NCBI GenBank assembly: GCA_964344685.1
Contig: CAYFOK010000002.1
Coordinates: forward strand, 186,001-250,000
Origin: Scalindua sp964344685
Lineage (GTDB): Bacteria > Planctomycetota > Brocadiia > Brocadiales > Scalinduaceae
DNA: 64,000 nt
Direction of reading: 5' to 3'
Each line of letters begins with the position of its first letter. Position 1 is the first letter of the stretch. The position numbers and the translations under genes are program-made. Below are positions 35,177 through 45,331 of the stretch, in pieces. The notes below the pieces were generated by a model. It did not search any database. It had not been told where the DNA came from and was given only the letters and a program-made list of their open reading frames with translations.

Positions 35177-36739
35177 ATGGAGAGAAAATCAATACTGCTT
35201 TTGAGGCCACCATATGAATTTACACCATCGAATGAAACTTCTTCACTGCATATTCCCCTTGGCCTTCTATACATTGCCTCTCCACTTCTTAACCTGGGGT
35301 ATGATGTAAAGGTAATAGACGGCATACTTCCTGATGGAGATATAGATACATGGCAGGAAGAGAGCGGTAATCTATATTTTGGCGTTCGTTGGGAAGATAT
35401 TGAGCAAAAGATAAAATGTCTGGATTTTGACATAGCAGGGATTTCTGCGCAATTCTCTGTACAATTTAGAAATACAAAAATTCTCGCAGAATTAGTAAAG
35501 AGGCTTAAGCCTGATTGTAAGGTTGTTGTTGGCGGAGCACATGCAACTGTCAGACACAAACAGATACTTGAAGAGATACCGGAGATAGATGCCGTAATAA
35601 GAGGTGAGGGAGAAATCTCTTTTTCAGAATTAGTAAACAGGTTTTATAGTAATGAAAAGCTGGATAATATTTCAGGCTTAACATGGCGAGATAAGGATAA
35701 GATAGTTGAGAATGCAGGTCCAACTTCTATAACTGATATTGACAGTATAATACTTCCGGCTTATGACTTGATCAACATGGAAAGATATCTGGAAGTAATG
35801 GAAAGGTTTTCTACAAGAACATATTATGGGGAAAGGCCGGGGATTACAGTTATAACGAGTAGAGGGTGTCCTTTTCAATGTACATTCTGCTCTGTCCATC
35901 TTCATATGGGGAGAAGATGGAGAGGTCATTCTCCTGAATACGTAATTAACCATCTTGAACTTCTTACTAATAAATACAATATAAAATATTTCCATTTTGA
36001 GGATGATGATTTAACTGCAAATCCTGTACGATTTGAAGAAATACTTGATAGGATTATTGAAAAAAAGATGGATATATGGTGGGATACCCCAAACGGGGTA
36101 AGGGCGGATTCCTTTACACAGCAGATTATGGACAAGTGTAAGAAATCTGGCTGTAAGTTTCTTATTTTTGGAGTTGAATCCGGTTCGCAGAGGGTGCTTA
36201 ATAATGTTATAAAAAAGAGCTTAAAGTTAAAGGATGTTGAGAAGGCATGTTATTATGCAAAAAGATCACATGTTATTTCACGAGCATTCTTTATTATGGG
36301 ATTACCGGGTGAGAAGAAAATTGACATCTTAAAAACCTCTTATTTTATGATTAAGCTTGCTTTGAAATACAACACTTTTGGTGGAACCGGCTTTGCCATA
36401 CCTCTGTTCGGTACAGAACTTTATCGAATATCAGTAGAAAAAAAATATTTGAAAGATGATTTAACATATGAAAACTTTGCGATAGCCTATACAAAAAAAG
36501 GAATGCTGCATACAGAGGATTTTGATCCTGATTATGTTTTGAAGGTGATAGGTATTACTGAAAAATTATTATATTATTTAGAAATTGTTATTTTTTTTAA
36601 AAGAATAGTAAATTCACCTTTATTAATTAAATATATATTCATGGAGTTAAAGAATGGAATTAATATAAAAAAAATGAAAAAAATCTTTAATGAGATAGTC
36701 TTCTGGCTGCCAGAAGAAAATGTTTTCCATTCTCAGTAA
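35177..36739 (+). CDS. B12-binding radical SAM protein
   Basis: A 520-residue protein with an N-terminal cobalamin-binding Rossmann domain (about residues 10-130; VVVGGAHATVRH) and a radical SAM core with CPFQCTFC (CX3CX2C) at about residues 233-240. Such enzymes carry out methylations or other difficult radical chemistry, often on lipids or antibiotics. It follows the deacetylase by about 110 bases. The chemistry is not predictable from the sequence. Confidence 0.88.
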   Translation: MERKSILLLRPPYEFTPSNETSSLHIPLGLLYIASPLLNLGYDVKVIDGILPDGDIDTWQEESGNLYFGVRWEDIEQKIKCLDFDIAGISAQFSVQFRNTKILAELVKRLKPDCKVVVGGAHATVRHKQILEEIPEIDAVIRGEGEISFSELVNRFYSNEKLDNISGLTWRDKDKIVENAGPTSITDIDSIILPAYDLINMERYLEVMERFSTRTYYGERPGITVITSRGCPFQCTFCSVHLHMGRRWRGHSPEYVINHLELLTNKYNIKYFHFEDDDLTANPVRFEEILDRIIEKKMDIWWDTPNGVRADSFTQQIMDKCKKSGCKFLIFGVESGSQRVLNNVIKKSLKLKDVEKACYYAKRSHVISRAFFIMGLPGEKKIDILKTSYFMIKLALKYNTFGGTGFAIPLFGTELYRISVEKKYLKDDLTYENFAIAYTKKGMLHTEDFDPDYVLKVIGITEKLLYYLEIVIFFKRIVNSPLLIKYIFMELKNGINIKKMKKIFNEIVFWLPEENVFHSQ

Positions 36740-36789
36740 CGAAGAAATAATGCTTATTTAGTATTCCCGCAAGTTGATTTCTGAAACCA

Positions 36790-37818
36790 TCAGGCTTTTC
36801 CAATTGCCTTTAGTAGTTCTTTTATTCTATGTGTGTAGGTGTGCTTTTTCAATACCTCATTATGCCCTTTCTGTGCAATCTCCTTTCTTTCTTGAGGATG
36901 GTCTATATAATATCTTGCCAGCTCTTTCACTTCACCGATTTCCTTAAAACAAACCAGGTGCTCTCCCGGCTTGAAAAGTGCTAACACGTCTCTTTTCCCA
37001 TCTACTATTTGAAAACTTCCGCAGCCCATAGTTTCAAACACTCTGGGGCTTGCCTGATAAATTTTGTCTTCGTCAGCCTCTCCTCCATAGCTTCCCATAT
37101 AATTAATCACAATCTTGGATGCGTTATATATCTTTACCCATATATCTGGTGTGACAGAGCCTCCCCTGATATATTTATTTAAAGGAGAATCGGTATTGAC
37201 TTTTTCCCAACCCGGACCCCAGACCCCCAAATCAAAACCGGTTAGTGTTTCGAGTAATTTAGCTCTTTCGGGATAATAAGAGCCTACAAAGCATACATCG
37301 CATCCATATTTCTTTTTCTCTTCTTTAGTTAAATCAAGAGGCTTGTGGATATCAGGGTCACTTGCAGCATTTAACCATTTTCCACCACGGTTTCCGTGCT
37401 TATCATGGACTTCAATTGCATCTGTGCTCTGGGCAAAAAAATAGTCATATGCAGGTACCACCTTTATTGCAGTTTCCAGCACACCGGGACCACCGGGAAA
37501 GTCTATAAGCCAGTTTACAGTGGTTACATTAAATCGACTTCTTATTTCAGAGATTGTTTCAGGGTAAAATGTACCACCCCAGTTCACCAGGAGTATTTCA
37601 GGTTTGAAACGATCAACACACTTGATTAGACCATTATTAAGCTTGTTCATGTCCCAGCGGTAGAGAAATGGTATTTTTTTACTTATTCGATAAGGGATAG
37701 TGTGCTGGCGATAATCATACATTTCCAATTCGTGTTTCAGTTGAAGGATAGCCCTTTCAACATATTCCGTAATGGTTATAAAATTGGGATTATGATATCC
37801 GGAATACAAAATTTTCAT
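36790..37818 (-). CDS. CgeB/DUF3880-type glycosyltransferase-like protein
   Basis: A 342-residue protein of the CgeB-like glycosyltransferase group. The N-terminal half carries NWLIDFPGGP and the C-terminal half the donor-site segment QASPRVFETMGCG (about residue 255). CgeB is known from Bacillus spore coat maturation, but relatives are common in polysaccharide clusters. It is the only gene in the glycan region, with the FemAB-like protein at 42451, that runs on the minus strand. Confidence 0.82.
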   Translation of the reverse strand: MKILYSGYHNPNFITITEYVERAILQLKHELEMYDYRQHTIPYRISKKIPFLYRWDMNKLNNGLIKCVDRFKPEILLVNWGGTFYPETISEIRSRFNVTTVNWLIDFPGGPGVLETAIKVVPAYDYFFAQSTDAIEVHDKHGNRGGKWLNAASDPDIHKPLDLTKEEKKKYGCDVCFVGSYYPERAKLLETLTGFDLGVWGPGWEKVNTDSPLNKYIRGGSVTPDIWVKIYNASKIVINYMGSYGGEADEDKIYQASPRVFETMGCGSFQIVDGKRDVLALFKPGEHLVCFKEIGEVKELARYYIDHPQERKEIAQKGHNEVLKKHTYTHRIKELLKAIGKA

Positions 37819-37957
37819 AATTACTTTAATCTTTTTTGTCTAATATAATTAATAAACAACTCTTGCAATTCATGCCTTAATATATGTATTCTTTATCATC
37901 TATAATTAAGCTTTTCAACAAAAATGAAATATTTCAAATTTTAAAGGAATAGCTATT

Positions 37958-39529
37958 TTGCCTGAAGCCACTTCTAAAAAAATCATCAGGAATACAATTT
38001 ATAATTCTGCAGGGCTTTTTTGGAGTTATCTCCTCAGTTTTGCTCTAACACCTTATATTATTCATAAAATAGGTGTTGAAAGATTCGGGATATGGGCAAT
38101 TGCAAATACCGCAATAAATTTTATATTGTTTCTGGATCTTGGTATTGGTTCTTCTTTTGTCAAATATATTGCCGAATATAACACTAAAAAAGACGATAAA
38201 ATGATTAATCAGGTTATTAATACTGGCTTTGTCTTTTCATTGCTTTTTTGTACTTGCGTGTTTGTAGCTTTTTTATTCATGAAAAACTTTGTTATTGAAC
38301 TTCTAAAGTTTTCACCGGAACTTTCAGAAGATGTTTTATTCGTGTTCTTTGGGGTATTGATGGTGTTCATTATAAATTATGTTTTTGCCGTTTTCAAATC
38401 AACTTTATATGGTTTGCAAAGAATAGATATAACAAACAAGATATTTATTGTAGTGTCTTTTCCGGGTACGATTGGCCTGATTTTGTTTTTAAGCTCCGGA
38501 TATGGATTAAGGGGTTATGTGTATAACAGTATTCTTGTCGCATTAGTTACTGTTATTTCTTATGTAGTATGTACTTTCAGGATTTTACCGCAATTGGTTA
38601 TGCATCCAAAATTCTTCAGCTTGGAAATGCTCAAAAGATTGTGGAATTTTGGCTTCAAGGTGCAGATAGCAGGTTTTTCTGAATTTATAAATGTATCACT
38701 GGATAAGTTATTAATAGGTCATTTTTTGAATGTAAGGATGGTAGGTTTTTATGAGCTTGGTTCCAAGATTGCACTTACCGCCGGCAATCTTCCCTCAGTT
38801 CTGTTATCGGCAATTGAACCGGCATCATCTGAGCTGGATGCTGCTAAGGATACAAGGGCAATTAGCAACCTCTATACGAGAGGTACAAAGTACATCGTAT
38901 TTCTTACGTTTCCTCTATCAATTTTTATTATTACCAATGCATCTCCTGTTATGCATTTCTGGATGGGTGAGTCTGGGTACCAGAGATCAATTCTGGCAAT
39001 TCAAATACTGACGATTGGTTATTCTTTCGTTCTTGTAAATAGTATCGGCAGGATGGTGGCCAGGGGTATGGGCGTACCGCAATTTGAGATGGTTTCTGCT
39101 TTAATAATTCTGGGCTTAAATATTTTGCTCAGTGTTGCTCTGATTATTTTATTTGGTTTTAACGGAGCCTTAATCGGGACAAGTATGTCTGCTGTCATCG
39201 GTTCATTATACTTTATGAATAGATTTCATAAGCATATAGAGAGAACAATAATGTCTTTTCTGAGGCAAGTATATCTTAAACCTGTAATTGCATGTACATT
39301 TGCGTTTATTGTCTCACTGGCGGTAGACCTTTTGTTTCATTCTCTAGGTTTTTCCCCTTTTGGAAGATTAGGATATCTTGTGTATCTTGGAATAAAAGGA
39401 GTTGTATTTTCAGGTGCATACCTGCTTTGTATTATTGTAGTCAGATACCTGGATGAATATGATAAGGAGGTCTTCTGCACTACATTAAAGATGCCTTTCA
39501 GTAAGTTGGGATTTGTTAAAAGAATATAG
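37958..39529 (+). CDS. Polysaccharide flippase (Wzx/MATE-type)
   Basis: A 523-residue membrane protein with 12-14 hydrophobic helices starting with KKIIRNTIYNSAGLFWSYLLSF, typical of oligosaccharide flippases. It begins at a TTG preceded by AAGGA about 10 bases upstream. Such transporters move lipid-linked glycan units across the membrane. Its neighbours are glycosyltransferase-like and FemAB-like genes, which agrees with this role. Confidence 0.88.
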   Translation: MPEATSKKIIRNTIYNSAGLFWSYLLSFALTPYIIHKIGVERFGIWAIANTAINFILFLDLGIGSSFVKYIAEYNTKKDDKMINQVINTGFVFSLLFCTCVFVAFLFMKNFVIELLKFSPELSEDVLFVFFGVLMVFIINYVFAVFKSTLYGLQRIDITNKIFIVVSFPGTIGLILFLSSGYGLRGYVYNSILVALVTVISYVVCTFRILPQLVMHPKFFSLEMLKRLWNFGFKVQIAGFSEFINVSLDKLLIGHFLNVRMVGFYELGSKIALTAGNLPSVLLSAIEPASSELDAAKDTRAISNLYTRGTKYIVFLTFPLSIFIITNASPVMHFWMGESGYQRSILAIQILTIGYSFVLVNSIGRMVARGMGVPQFEMVSALIILGLNILLSVALIILFGFNGALIGTSMSAVIGSLYFMNRFHKHIERTIMSFLRQVYLKPVIACTFAFIVSLAVDLLFHSLGFSPFGRLGYLVYLGIKGVVFSGAYLLCIIVVRYLDEYDKEVFCTTLKMPFSKLGFVKRI

Positions 39530-39634
39530 CTTAAAGAGGAAAGTGTCCATACAAAAGATGTTGGCAGGAAGCATGAAAAATCATTGAAATCATGAACAAA
39601 TAATAAATAATAAACTAAAAATTTAAATCTAATT

Positions 39635-40633
39635 ATGCCTTCTTACACAACGAGATATCTGACTAAAGATGAATACAAAGATTGGGATGCATTAGTTTTA
39701 CAATCACGAATGTACAGTATATTTGATACAACGCTTTGGCTTGATACCTTGTCATCTGTTCTGAAGTGTGACGTTAAAATGTTGGGGATTTTTAACAAGG
39801 AAGACCTGGTTGGAGGTGTAGCATTTAGTGTGACTGGTAAATTTGGAATTAAAATTGCTAATACCCCACAAATGAGTGTTTACAATAGCTTTCATTACAT
39901 TCCAAGAAAGACTTCACATAAAGGTAAACAGGAGAGATATCTCTATGAAATTATGACACCAATTGTCGAAAGATTACAAGATGATTTTCACTATGCTGTT
40001 ATTACTAATCACCCGGAATTTAAAGATATCAGGAGTGTTAAGCGGAGGAACTGGAGAGAAAACATACTTTATTCTTACCGTATATGTTTAAGTAGAGTAG
40101 ATATTTCTTCAATATCTCCATCTAAAAGAGGCTGGATAAAAAAAGCACGAAAAAATCTAATCACTATCGAAGAGACTAAAGATGTAAAATCAGTTTACAA
40201 TATAATAAATGATACATACATTAGACAAAATTTAAAATGCCCTTTTACTTTAGATGAAATGTCTAAGATTTTTAAGAAAATAAGTAATAACATTATAATT
40301 CTGGCTGCGAAGGAGCAGGAAACGGAAAGATATATTGCGGTATACGCCTCACTTGTTGATTTTAAGACGAATTGTGTTTACGTCCTTTTTAATGGATACG
40401 ACATTGAATTTGCTGGCTCAGGAGCTAACTCACTTTTAATCTGGGAGGCAATAGAGTCTTTTAAAGATAGGGGACATATATATTTTGATATCGGTGGTGC
40501 CTCATTGTTGTCCAAGGCCAGTTTTAAGAGTGACTTTTTCACTGAATTAGTGCCATACTATCAAGTCTCCAAATCTAATCTACTGTTTACGTTTCTTTGG
40601 CATTTAACTAAAGGCAAGATTGCACAGAGGTAA
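39635..40633 (+). CDS. FemAB/GNAT-like acyltransferase (Acetyltransf_6 type)
   Basis: A 332-residue protein resembling the FemAB-related GNAT group common in exopolysaccharide clusters. The C-terminal half carries the AVYASLVDFKTNCVYVLFNGYD and IWEAIESFKDRGHIYFDIGGA segments, where the G-rich strand sits in the acyl-donor site. It probably transfers an acyl or aminoacyl group to a glycan or lipid. A relative of the same group is encoded at 42451-43533. Confidence 0.78.
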   Translation: MPSYTTRYLTKDEYKDWDALVLQSRMYSIFDTTLWLDTLSSVLKCDVKMLGIFNKEDLVGGVAFSVTGKFGIKIANTPQMSVYNSFHYIPRKTSHKGKQERYLYEIMTPIVERLQDDFHYAVITNHPEFKDIRSVKRRNWRENILYSYRICLSRVDISSISPSKRGWIKKARKNLITIEETKDVKSVYNIINDTYIRQNLKCPFTLDEMSKIFKKISNNIIILAAKEQETERYIAVYASLVDFKTNCVYVLFNGYDIEFAGSGANSLLIWEAIESFKDRGHIYFDIGGASLLSKASFKSDFFTELVPYYQVSKSNLLFTFLWHLTKGKIAQR

Positions 40634-40827
40634 CATACATAAACACCAGTCTTGCAAAAGAATTTGTACTTTATTGAACAAATAATAACAACGAGTCTTT
40701 GCTGCTTTCTTATGCTACAAACTGCCTTACTACTGATGAATACAAAGAGCAACATACTTTCAGAATATGTGTACTGTACTTTGGCCTGCTCTTCTACCAA
40801 GCCTAATAGTTTAAAGAGAAATATAAT

Positions 40828-41631
40828 ATGGATACAAGCCCAAAGATAGAAAAAGAGTATTTTAAGCTTATACTTGAAAAATTTAAGATAGATGTTTTGT
40901 CCAGGGCTGCAGGAAACTACACAAAGGCCTATGAGACATTTAAGAGAATTGATAATATTGAGAAGTTATTCAAGGCAGCCGTTCAGAATAAACGGGAGAT
41001 TGACATCCTGGATGTGGGCTGTGGAGATGGTTACCACATATGCATGCTCAATACCATAAAGGGAGTTAAAGAAAAAGCTGCGTTTACTGGGATAGACATA
41101 TCTGATGTGAATGTGTCCTTTGCCTCCATGGTGGCAAAGGAACTCTCTTTTAAAAATATAGATTTTCTAACGGGATCTGCTGAGGACCTGGGATTCTTAT
41201 GCAAAAAGTTTGATGTGGTATTGTGCAGTGATGTTGTTGAGCACCTAAAATTTCCTGAAAAATGTATAGCATCGATACTTGATGTGTTGAGGCCGGGAGG
41301 GATAGCCATTATTACTACGCCAAATTCAGATAACCTTATAATGAGAATAAAAAATAAATTATTCCCACGCAAAACTCAGATTGGGATTACTAATGATGAA
41401 CATATTTCTCTCAAAGGGTTGAAAGAATGGATAAATATTGCAAGGAAAGAGGGGTTTGATGTCTTGAATGTTTGCCGTGGTGCCTTGATATTTGGTGGGC
41501 AGAGATACAACCATCATCCCATCCTTTTTGCTTTTATCATCTTGATTGATAGGATGATAGATTTTATACCATTTGCCAATAACTGTGGAGAAGCAGTTAC
41601 ATTAAATTTAAGAAAGCCTGTGAAGCCATAG
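40828..41631 (+). CDS. Class I SAM-dependent methyltransferase
   Basis: A 267-residue methyltransferase with motif I ILDVGCGDGYH near residue 53, a DIS motif and post-I VVLCSDVVEHL, then the strand AIITTPNSDN. The substrate is unknown; the surroundings point to a glycan or lipid. A region of about 195 bases before it holds no supported gene. Confidence 0.86.
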   Translation: MDTSPKIEKEYFKLILEKFKIDVLSRAAGNYTKAYETFKRIDNIEKLFKAAVQNKREIDILDVGCGDGYHICMLNTIKGVKEKAAFTGIDISDVNVSFASMVAKELSFKNIDFLTGSAEDLGFLCKKFDVVLCSDVVEHLKFPEKCIASILDVLRPGGIAIITTPNSDNLIMRIKNKLFPRKTQIGITNDEHISLKGLKEWINIARKEGFDVLNVCRGALIFGGQRYNHHPILFAFIILIDRMIDFIPFANNCGEAVTLNLRKPVKP

Positions 41632-41748
41632 ACGTACAAATTGTTTAATGAAATAAATATCTAGTTTTGTTTGAATTTAATAGTGTAGTATAAACTTTGG
41701 GAACTTAATTTGTAAGTCCGGTCAACCTTATAAAGGAGTTTTCATAAA

Positions 41749-42441
41749 ATGGATATAGTATTTAAACCAAAGCGGGTTACCAGGATATTTGCTTTTACTG
41801 TTATGTATCTCACTTTAGCTCATATTATAGGTCAGAGCATTGCCTTTTACCTTGGATTCAAAAGTAGATTTAAACCTGTTGTTTCATGGCTTGATCTGGA
41901 TGCGGAACAGAGTATTCCAACATTTTACTCTTCAGCGACTTTGTTGTTCTGTTCATTACTCTTTGCCATTGTTACTATTGCGAAAAAGAAGAGTGGTGAA
42001 CAATATATATATTGGCTGGGATTAGCACTCATTTTTCTTTTTCTATCTATGGATGAAGCACTCATGGTTTATGAACTATTAATTGATAAAGTACGTTCAA
42101 CAATGGGTACATCCGGATTTCTTTATTTTGCCTGGGTTATCCCATATAGTATTGGATTAATTGTTTTTTTATTGGTGTATGTAAAGTTCCTATTCAATCT
42201 CCCGTCAAAAACACGTATTTTATTTATTATTGCTGGATTAATCTATGTCACAGGTGCTATAGGTATTGAACTGATAGGTGGACGTTATTCAGAATTGTAC
42301 GGTTATAATATAACCTATTTTGTTATTACAACTATAGAAGAATTGCTGGAGATGACGGGCATTGTGATTCTCATTTATGCGATAATGTCTTATATAGATA
42401 TGGAATTTAAAGATCTACGATTAAGTATCAAATCTTCATAG
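41749..42441 (+). CDS. Hypothetical polytopic membrane protein
   Basis: A 230-residue protein with about six hydrophobic segments. Acidic residues lie inside or beside helices (LSMDEALM, GIELIGG, TTIEELLEMTG), which is unusual for a purely structural membrane protein and suggests a catalytic or transport role. AAGGAG lies upstream. I do not recognise the family. It lies between a methyltransferase and a FemAB-like gene, so a part in surface glycan synthesis is plausible. Confidence 0.7.
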   Translation: MDIVFKPKRVTRIFAFTVMYLTLAHIIGQSIAFYLGFKSRFKPVVSWLDLDAEQSIPTFYSSATLLFCSLLFAIVTIAKKKSGEQYIYWLGLALIFLFLSMDEALMVYELLIDKVRSTMGTSGFLYFAWVIPYSIGLIVFLLVYVKFLFNLPSKTRILFIIAGLIYVTGAIGIELIGGRYSELYGYNITYFVITTIEELLEMTGIVILIYAIMSYIDMEFKDLRLSIKSS

Positions 42442-42450
42442 TTGCCTTAA

Positions 42451-43533
42451 TCACTTAATTCTATGATAAAGGTTTCTGAAAAAAAGATATATTCTTGAAT
42501 TAAAGGAATTTAATATAAATATATCTATCTCTTCTCTCTTCTTGTCTGTTAATTGGATTTTGTAATCCTCCGTTCCGCGTAAAAAATCATACTCTGAATA
42601 TCCATTGTTTATTGCGTCCTCAATTACCAGGTTTGTCAATACGCTTCCGACACTGTCTTTAGTCCATTCCGGGTCCCATCCTCCCTGATAGTAATAAAGT
42701 TTGTTATTGTATTTGAAAACATACAAAGCCGCCACATCCTTTCCCCGTATCCTGAGAAAGTATAGTCTTAACATGTCAGAATTCAAAAATATCCCTGCAA
42801 CCTTTTTGTGAAAATCTCTGACTTTGTTCCTGGAGAAATTTCCCTTATGCTTCATCAGCATCCACCTTTTCTCATGCAATTTGAACAATCTTTCCATTGC
42901 ATCGTCTATATCATCCTGCTCTTCAAATATTAAGAACTCGAACCCATTATATTTTTTTTGTAAATTACGTCTTCTTCTCTTTATCGTGTTTCTTCTGCTT
43001 CTGCTTAAAGAGGAGTAGTAATTTCCAATTTGATCTGGCAAGGGTATATAAGGACAAACCTGAGAAATTTCTAACTGAAAAGGCCTGTTTCCCATAATCT
43101 CTTTAAGTAATCTACTGGTTAAAGAAGTTATGGGTATATTGGTCAGGAGGCAAAAGTCCCATTTGCCCTCCTGAAATATATACTCAACTATTGCCCCAAG
43201 GACCTTTCTCTCCATTCTTTTGCAAATGATGAAATCAAGATGATCGGAAGAGATAGGCATTGTCCCAAGAAACTCAACATATTTCAGAACAGGAATGCTG
43301 CCAACATTTTTATTATTAATACATAATGGTGCAATTCCAACCAAGTTATCACTCTCGTCGTATACGGTCAGGATGAATAGATACTTGTTGTCCTTAAAGT
43401 AATCCCACCATGTGTACATCCATTCCCAGGTAAGAAAGAGAGTGTCACTTCTGCTTTTTTTCAGGAGGTCCGTCCAATCTTCTTTCAGTTCTGAAAATTC
43501 GTTTTGAGTACTTATTTTTTTAATAGATAGCAT
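42451..43533 (-). CDS. FemAB/GNAT-like acyltransferase (CelD/BcsL-like)
   Basis: A 360-residue protein of the Acetyltransf_6 group: an N-terminal FSELKEDWTDLLKKS and FLTWEWMYTWWDYF segment, a central basic stretch (RRNTIKRRRRNLQKK, near residue 180), and the AALYVFKYNNKLYYYQGGWDPEW core with YSEYDFLRGTEDYK near residue 310. The family acts in exopolysaccharide or cellulose clusters. It converges on the membrane protein gene, with only ten bases between the stop codons. Confidence 0.8.
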   Translation of the reverse strand: MLSIKKISTQNEFSELKEDWTDLLKKSRSDTLFLTWEWMYTWWDYFKDNKYLFILTVYDESDNLVGIAPLCINNKNVGSIPVLKYVEFLGTMPISSDHLDFIICKRMERKVLGAIVEYIFQEGKWDFCLLTNIPITSLTSRLLKEIMGNRPFQLEISQVCPYIPLPDQIGNYYSSLSRSRRNTIKRRRRNLQKKYNGFEFLIFEEQDDIDDAMERLFKLHEKRWMLMKHKGNFSRNKVRDFHKKVAGIFLNSDMLRLYFLRIRGKDVAALYVFKYNNKLYYYQGGWDPEWTKDSVGSVLTNLVIEDAINNGYSEYDFLRGTEDYKIQLTDKKREEIDIFILNSFNSRIYLFFRNLYHRIK

Positions 43534-43853
43534 TAATAATACCTGCTTTATTTGATTATAGGGAGAATACTGAAGAGGAATTGATGGATTTACACATTAG
43601 TAGAATTTGCTAAGATGTTAAATAGTTTGAATTGAATACGATAGAATAATAAAGCGGTACATTAATTAAGTCAAGGTAAAAGAGGAGAACACAATCTTTG
43701 ATAAGACAGTATGTATTATTGGTAAATTGTTAAAAACTTGACTTTGTTCCATGGTTGGATTAGATTTGAATAAATAACAACTTGATCTCTATATTTTGGT
43801 ATTAGTTTCCGGAATACAGAAAGTTAAATTTTATCACGTTAGGAAACTATTAT
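43534..43853. other. Intergenic region upstream of era
   Basis: About 320 bases between divergent genes. A seven-base inverted repeat AGTTTCC...GGAAACT flanks 28 bases (about 43804-43846) shortly before era; the arms are too far apart to be a good terminator. No gene is seen here. Confidence 0.35.
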
Positions 43854-44756
43854 ATGACAGTTGAAGCAAAAGGAAGCTACAAATCCGGGTTTGTAACGAT
43901 ATGGGGACGGCCAAATGTAGGCAAGTCAACTCTTCTTAACAGGCTTGTTGGTGAAAAGGTAGCTATTGTTACGCCAAGGCCGCAGACGACACGTAACAGG
44001 ATCTCAGGGATTTGCGAGACAGATGAGGGCCAGCTTGTGTTTCTTGATACACCGGGGATATTGAAACCAAAGCAGAAACTGGATGAGTATCTGGTAAAGT
44101 CCGCACGCTCCTGCCTTAGAGATGCAGATGTACTCTTATTTGTTGTTGATGGTACAACACCTCCTCACAGCGATGATAAACGTGCTGCCAAATTGATACG
44201 TAATGTTGATAAGGATATCCTGCTGGTTGTTAATAAAATAGATATTGCGGATGTACCAAACCTTGATGGAATTATTGCTGAATATAAGAAGCTCGGAAAT
44301 TTTAAAGGCGGTGTTGCCGTTTCTGCAATAACACAAATTAATATTCCGATTCTGATAAAGAAGATATTTGAGCTAATGCCTGAGAACCCTGCTTACTATC
44401 CGGAAGGAACAGTTACAGACCAGCAGGAGAAGCTGACAATCGCTGAGCTTATCCGGGAACAGGTACTTCTGTCTGTAAGGCAGGAAATTCCACACGGTGT
44501 AGCTGTAGTGGTAAAGGAGTTTGAGCCAAGAAGTGACAAACTAGATTACATATCGGCAAATATATATGTTGAAAAACAAAGCCATAAATTAATTGTTGTC
44601 GGTGGGAACGGTCGAATGCTTAAAGAGATAGGAAGAAAATCACGGGAAGGTATTCAGGAACTTTTGGGCAAAAAGGTTTATCTGGACCTCTGGGTCAAAG
44701 TTAGCAAAAATTGGAGAAAAGACGAAGCGGCATTGGATCGATTTGGATATAAATAG
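43854..44756 (+). CDS. era: GTPase Era
   Basis: A 300-residue Era protein with G1 GRPNVGKST (about residue 18), G2/G3 with DTPG near 65, G4 NKID near 127, and a C-terminal KH domain (VVVKEFE...LDYISANIYVEKQSHKLIVVGGNGRMLKEIG). Era binds 16S rRNA near the 3' end and aids 30S ribosome maturation. The C-terminus ends LDRFGYK, near the usual length. Confidence 0.95.
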   Translation: MTVEAKGSYKSGFVTIWGRPNVGKSTLLNRLVGEKVAIVTPRPQTTRNRISGICETDEGQLVFLDTPGILKPKQKLDEYLVKSARSCLRDADVLLFVVDGTTPPHSDDKRAAKLIRNVDKDILLVVNKIDIADVPNLDGIIAEYKKLGNFKGGVAVSAITQINIPILIKKIFELMPENPAYYPEGTVTDQQEKLTIAELIREQVLLSVRQEIPHGVAVVVKEFEPRSDKLDYISANIYVEKQSHKLIVVGGNGRMLKEIGRKSREGIQELLGKKVYLDLWVKVSKNWRKDEAALDRFGYK

Positions 44757-44894
44757 AGTATGGTGGAACATCTAAGTGGCATGTTGTAAATTTGAAAGGG
44801 AAAGCCTCTGGCCAATAATGGGTGATAAAAAAAGGCTGCCTTGCTTTGGATAGAGGTATAGAAATAATATTTTGTGTGGAGGAGGAGAGATTTA

Positions 44895-45245
44895 ATGGGT
44901 ATCAAAAGGCTTTGTGCTAGGATTGCTGTTACTGTAATAACACTCTGTCTGGTTATAGGATTGTTTTATGTACCGGACTCATATGCTAAACAGCCGTGCT
45001 TTAAGTGCTGCGGAAGTGGAATATGGCATGTAGATAACAAGGTACCTTGTAGCGGGAAGAGTTGTAACTATTGCATAAAATGTAATGGATGCGGCGGCTC
45101 TGGACAGATTTCCAATAAAGCAAAGCGTTGCGAAGAGTGTAAGGGGTTAGGGCAGGTTCATAAAAACAGTAAAAAAGCCTGTATCAGCGCAGGGTGTAGA
45201 TATTGTTCATCATGCAAATCCTGTAAAACAAAGGGTTGGAATTGA
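44895..45245 (+). CDS. Secreted cysteine-rich DnaJ-type zinc-finger protein
   Basis: About 116 residues starting at the ATG at 44895, where GGAGGAG is positioned correctly; the frame also reaches back to a GTG at 44874. An N-terminal signal sequence (RIAVTVITLCLVIGLFY, then DSYA) is followed by CFKCCGSG, CIKCNGCGGSG, CEECKGLG and CSSCKSCKTKG. These CXXCXGXG-type repeats resemble the zinc-binding centre of DnaJ. A role in binding metal or thiols outside the cytoplasm is possible; no further domain is present. Confidence 0.75.
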   Translation: MGIKRLCARIAVTVITLCLVIGLFYVPDSYAKQPCFKCCGSGIWHVDNKVPCSGKSCNYCIKCNGCGGSGQISNKAKRCEECKGLGQVHKNSKKACISAGCRYCSSCKSCKTKGWN

Positions 45246-45331
45246 GGCCCTAACATTCTAGAAGGGCTTTGTTAGAAACTAATGTTCTTGTTACAGGAAA
45301 CTATTAAAGATAATAACATAAGGAGTTGAAA

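Noticed and set aside
40652..40849. 65-codon plus-strand frame before the methyltransferase gene
   Set aside because: It overlaps the methyltransferase start, lacks a ribosome site and matches nothing known.
45248..45275. Possible terminator GCCCT...AGGGC after the zinc-finger protein
   Set aside because: The stem is five base pairs with a long loop and the T-run is interrupted; too weak to call.
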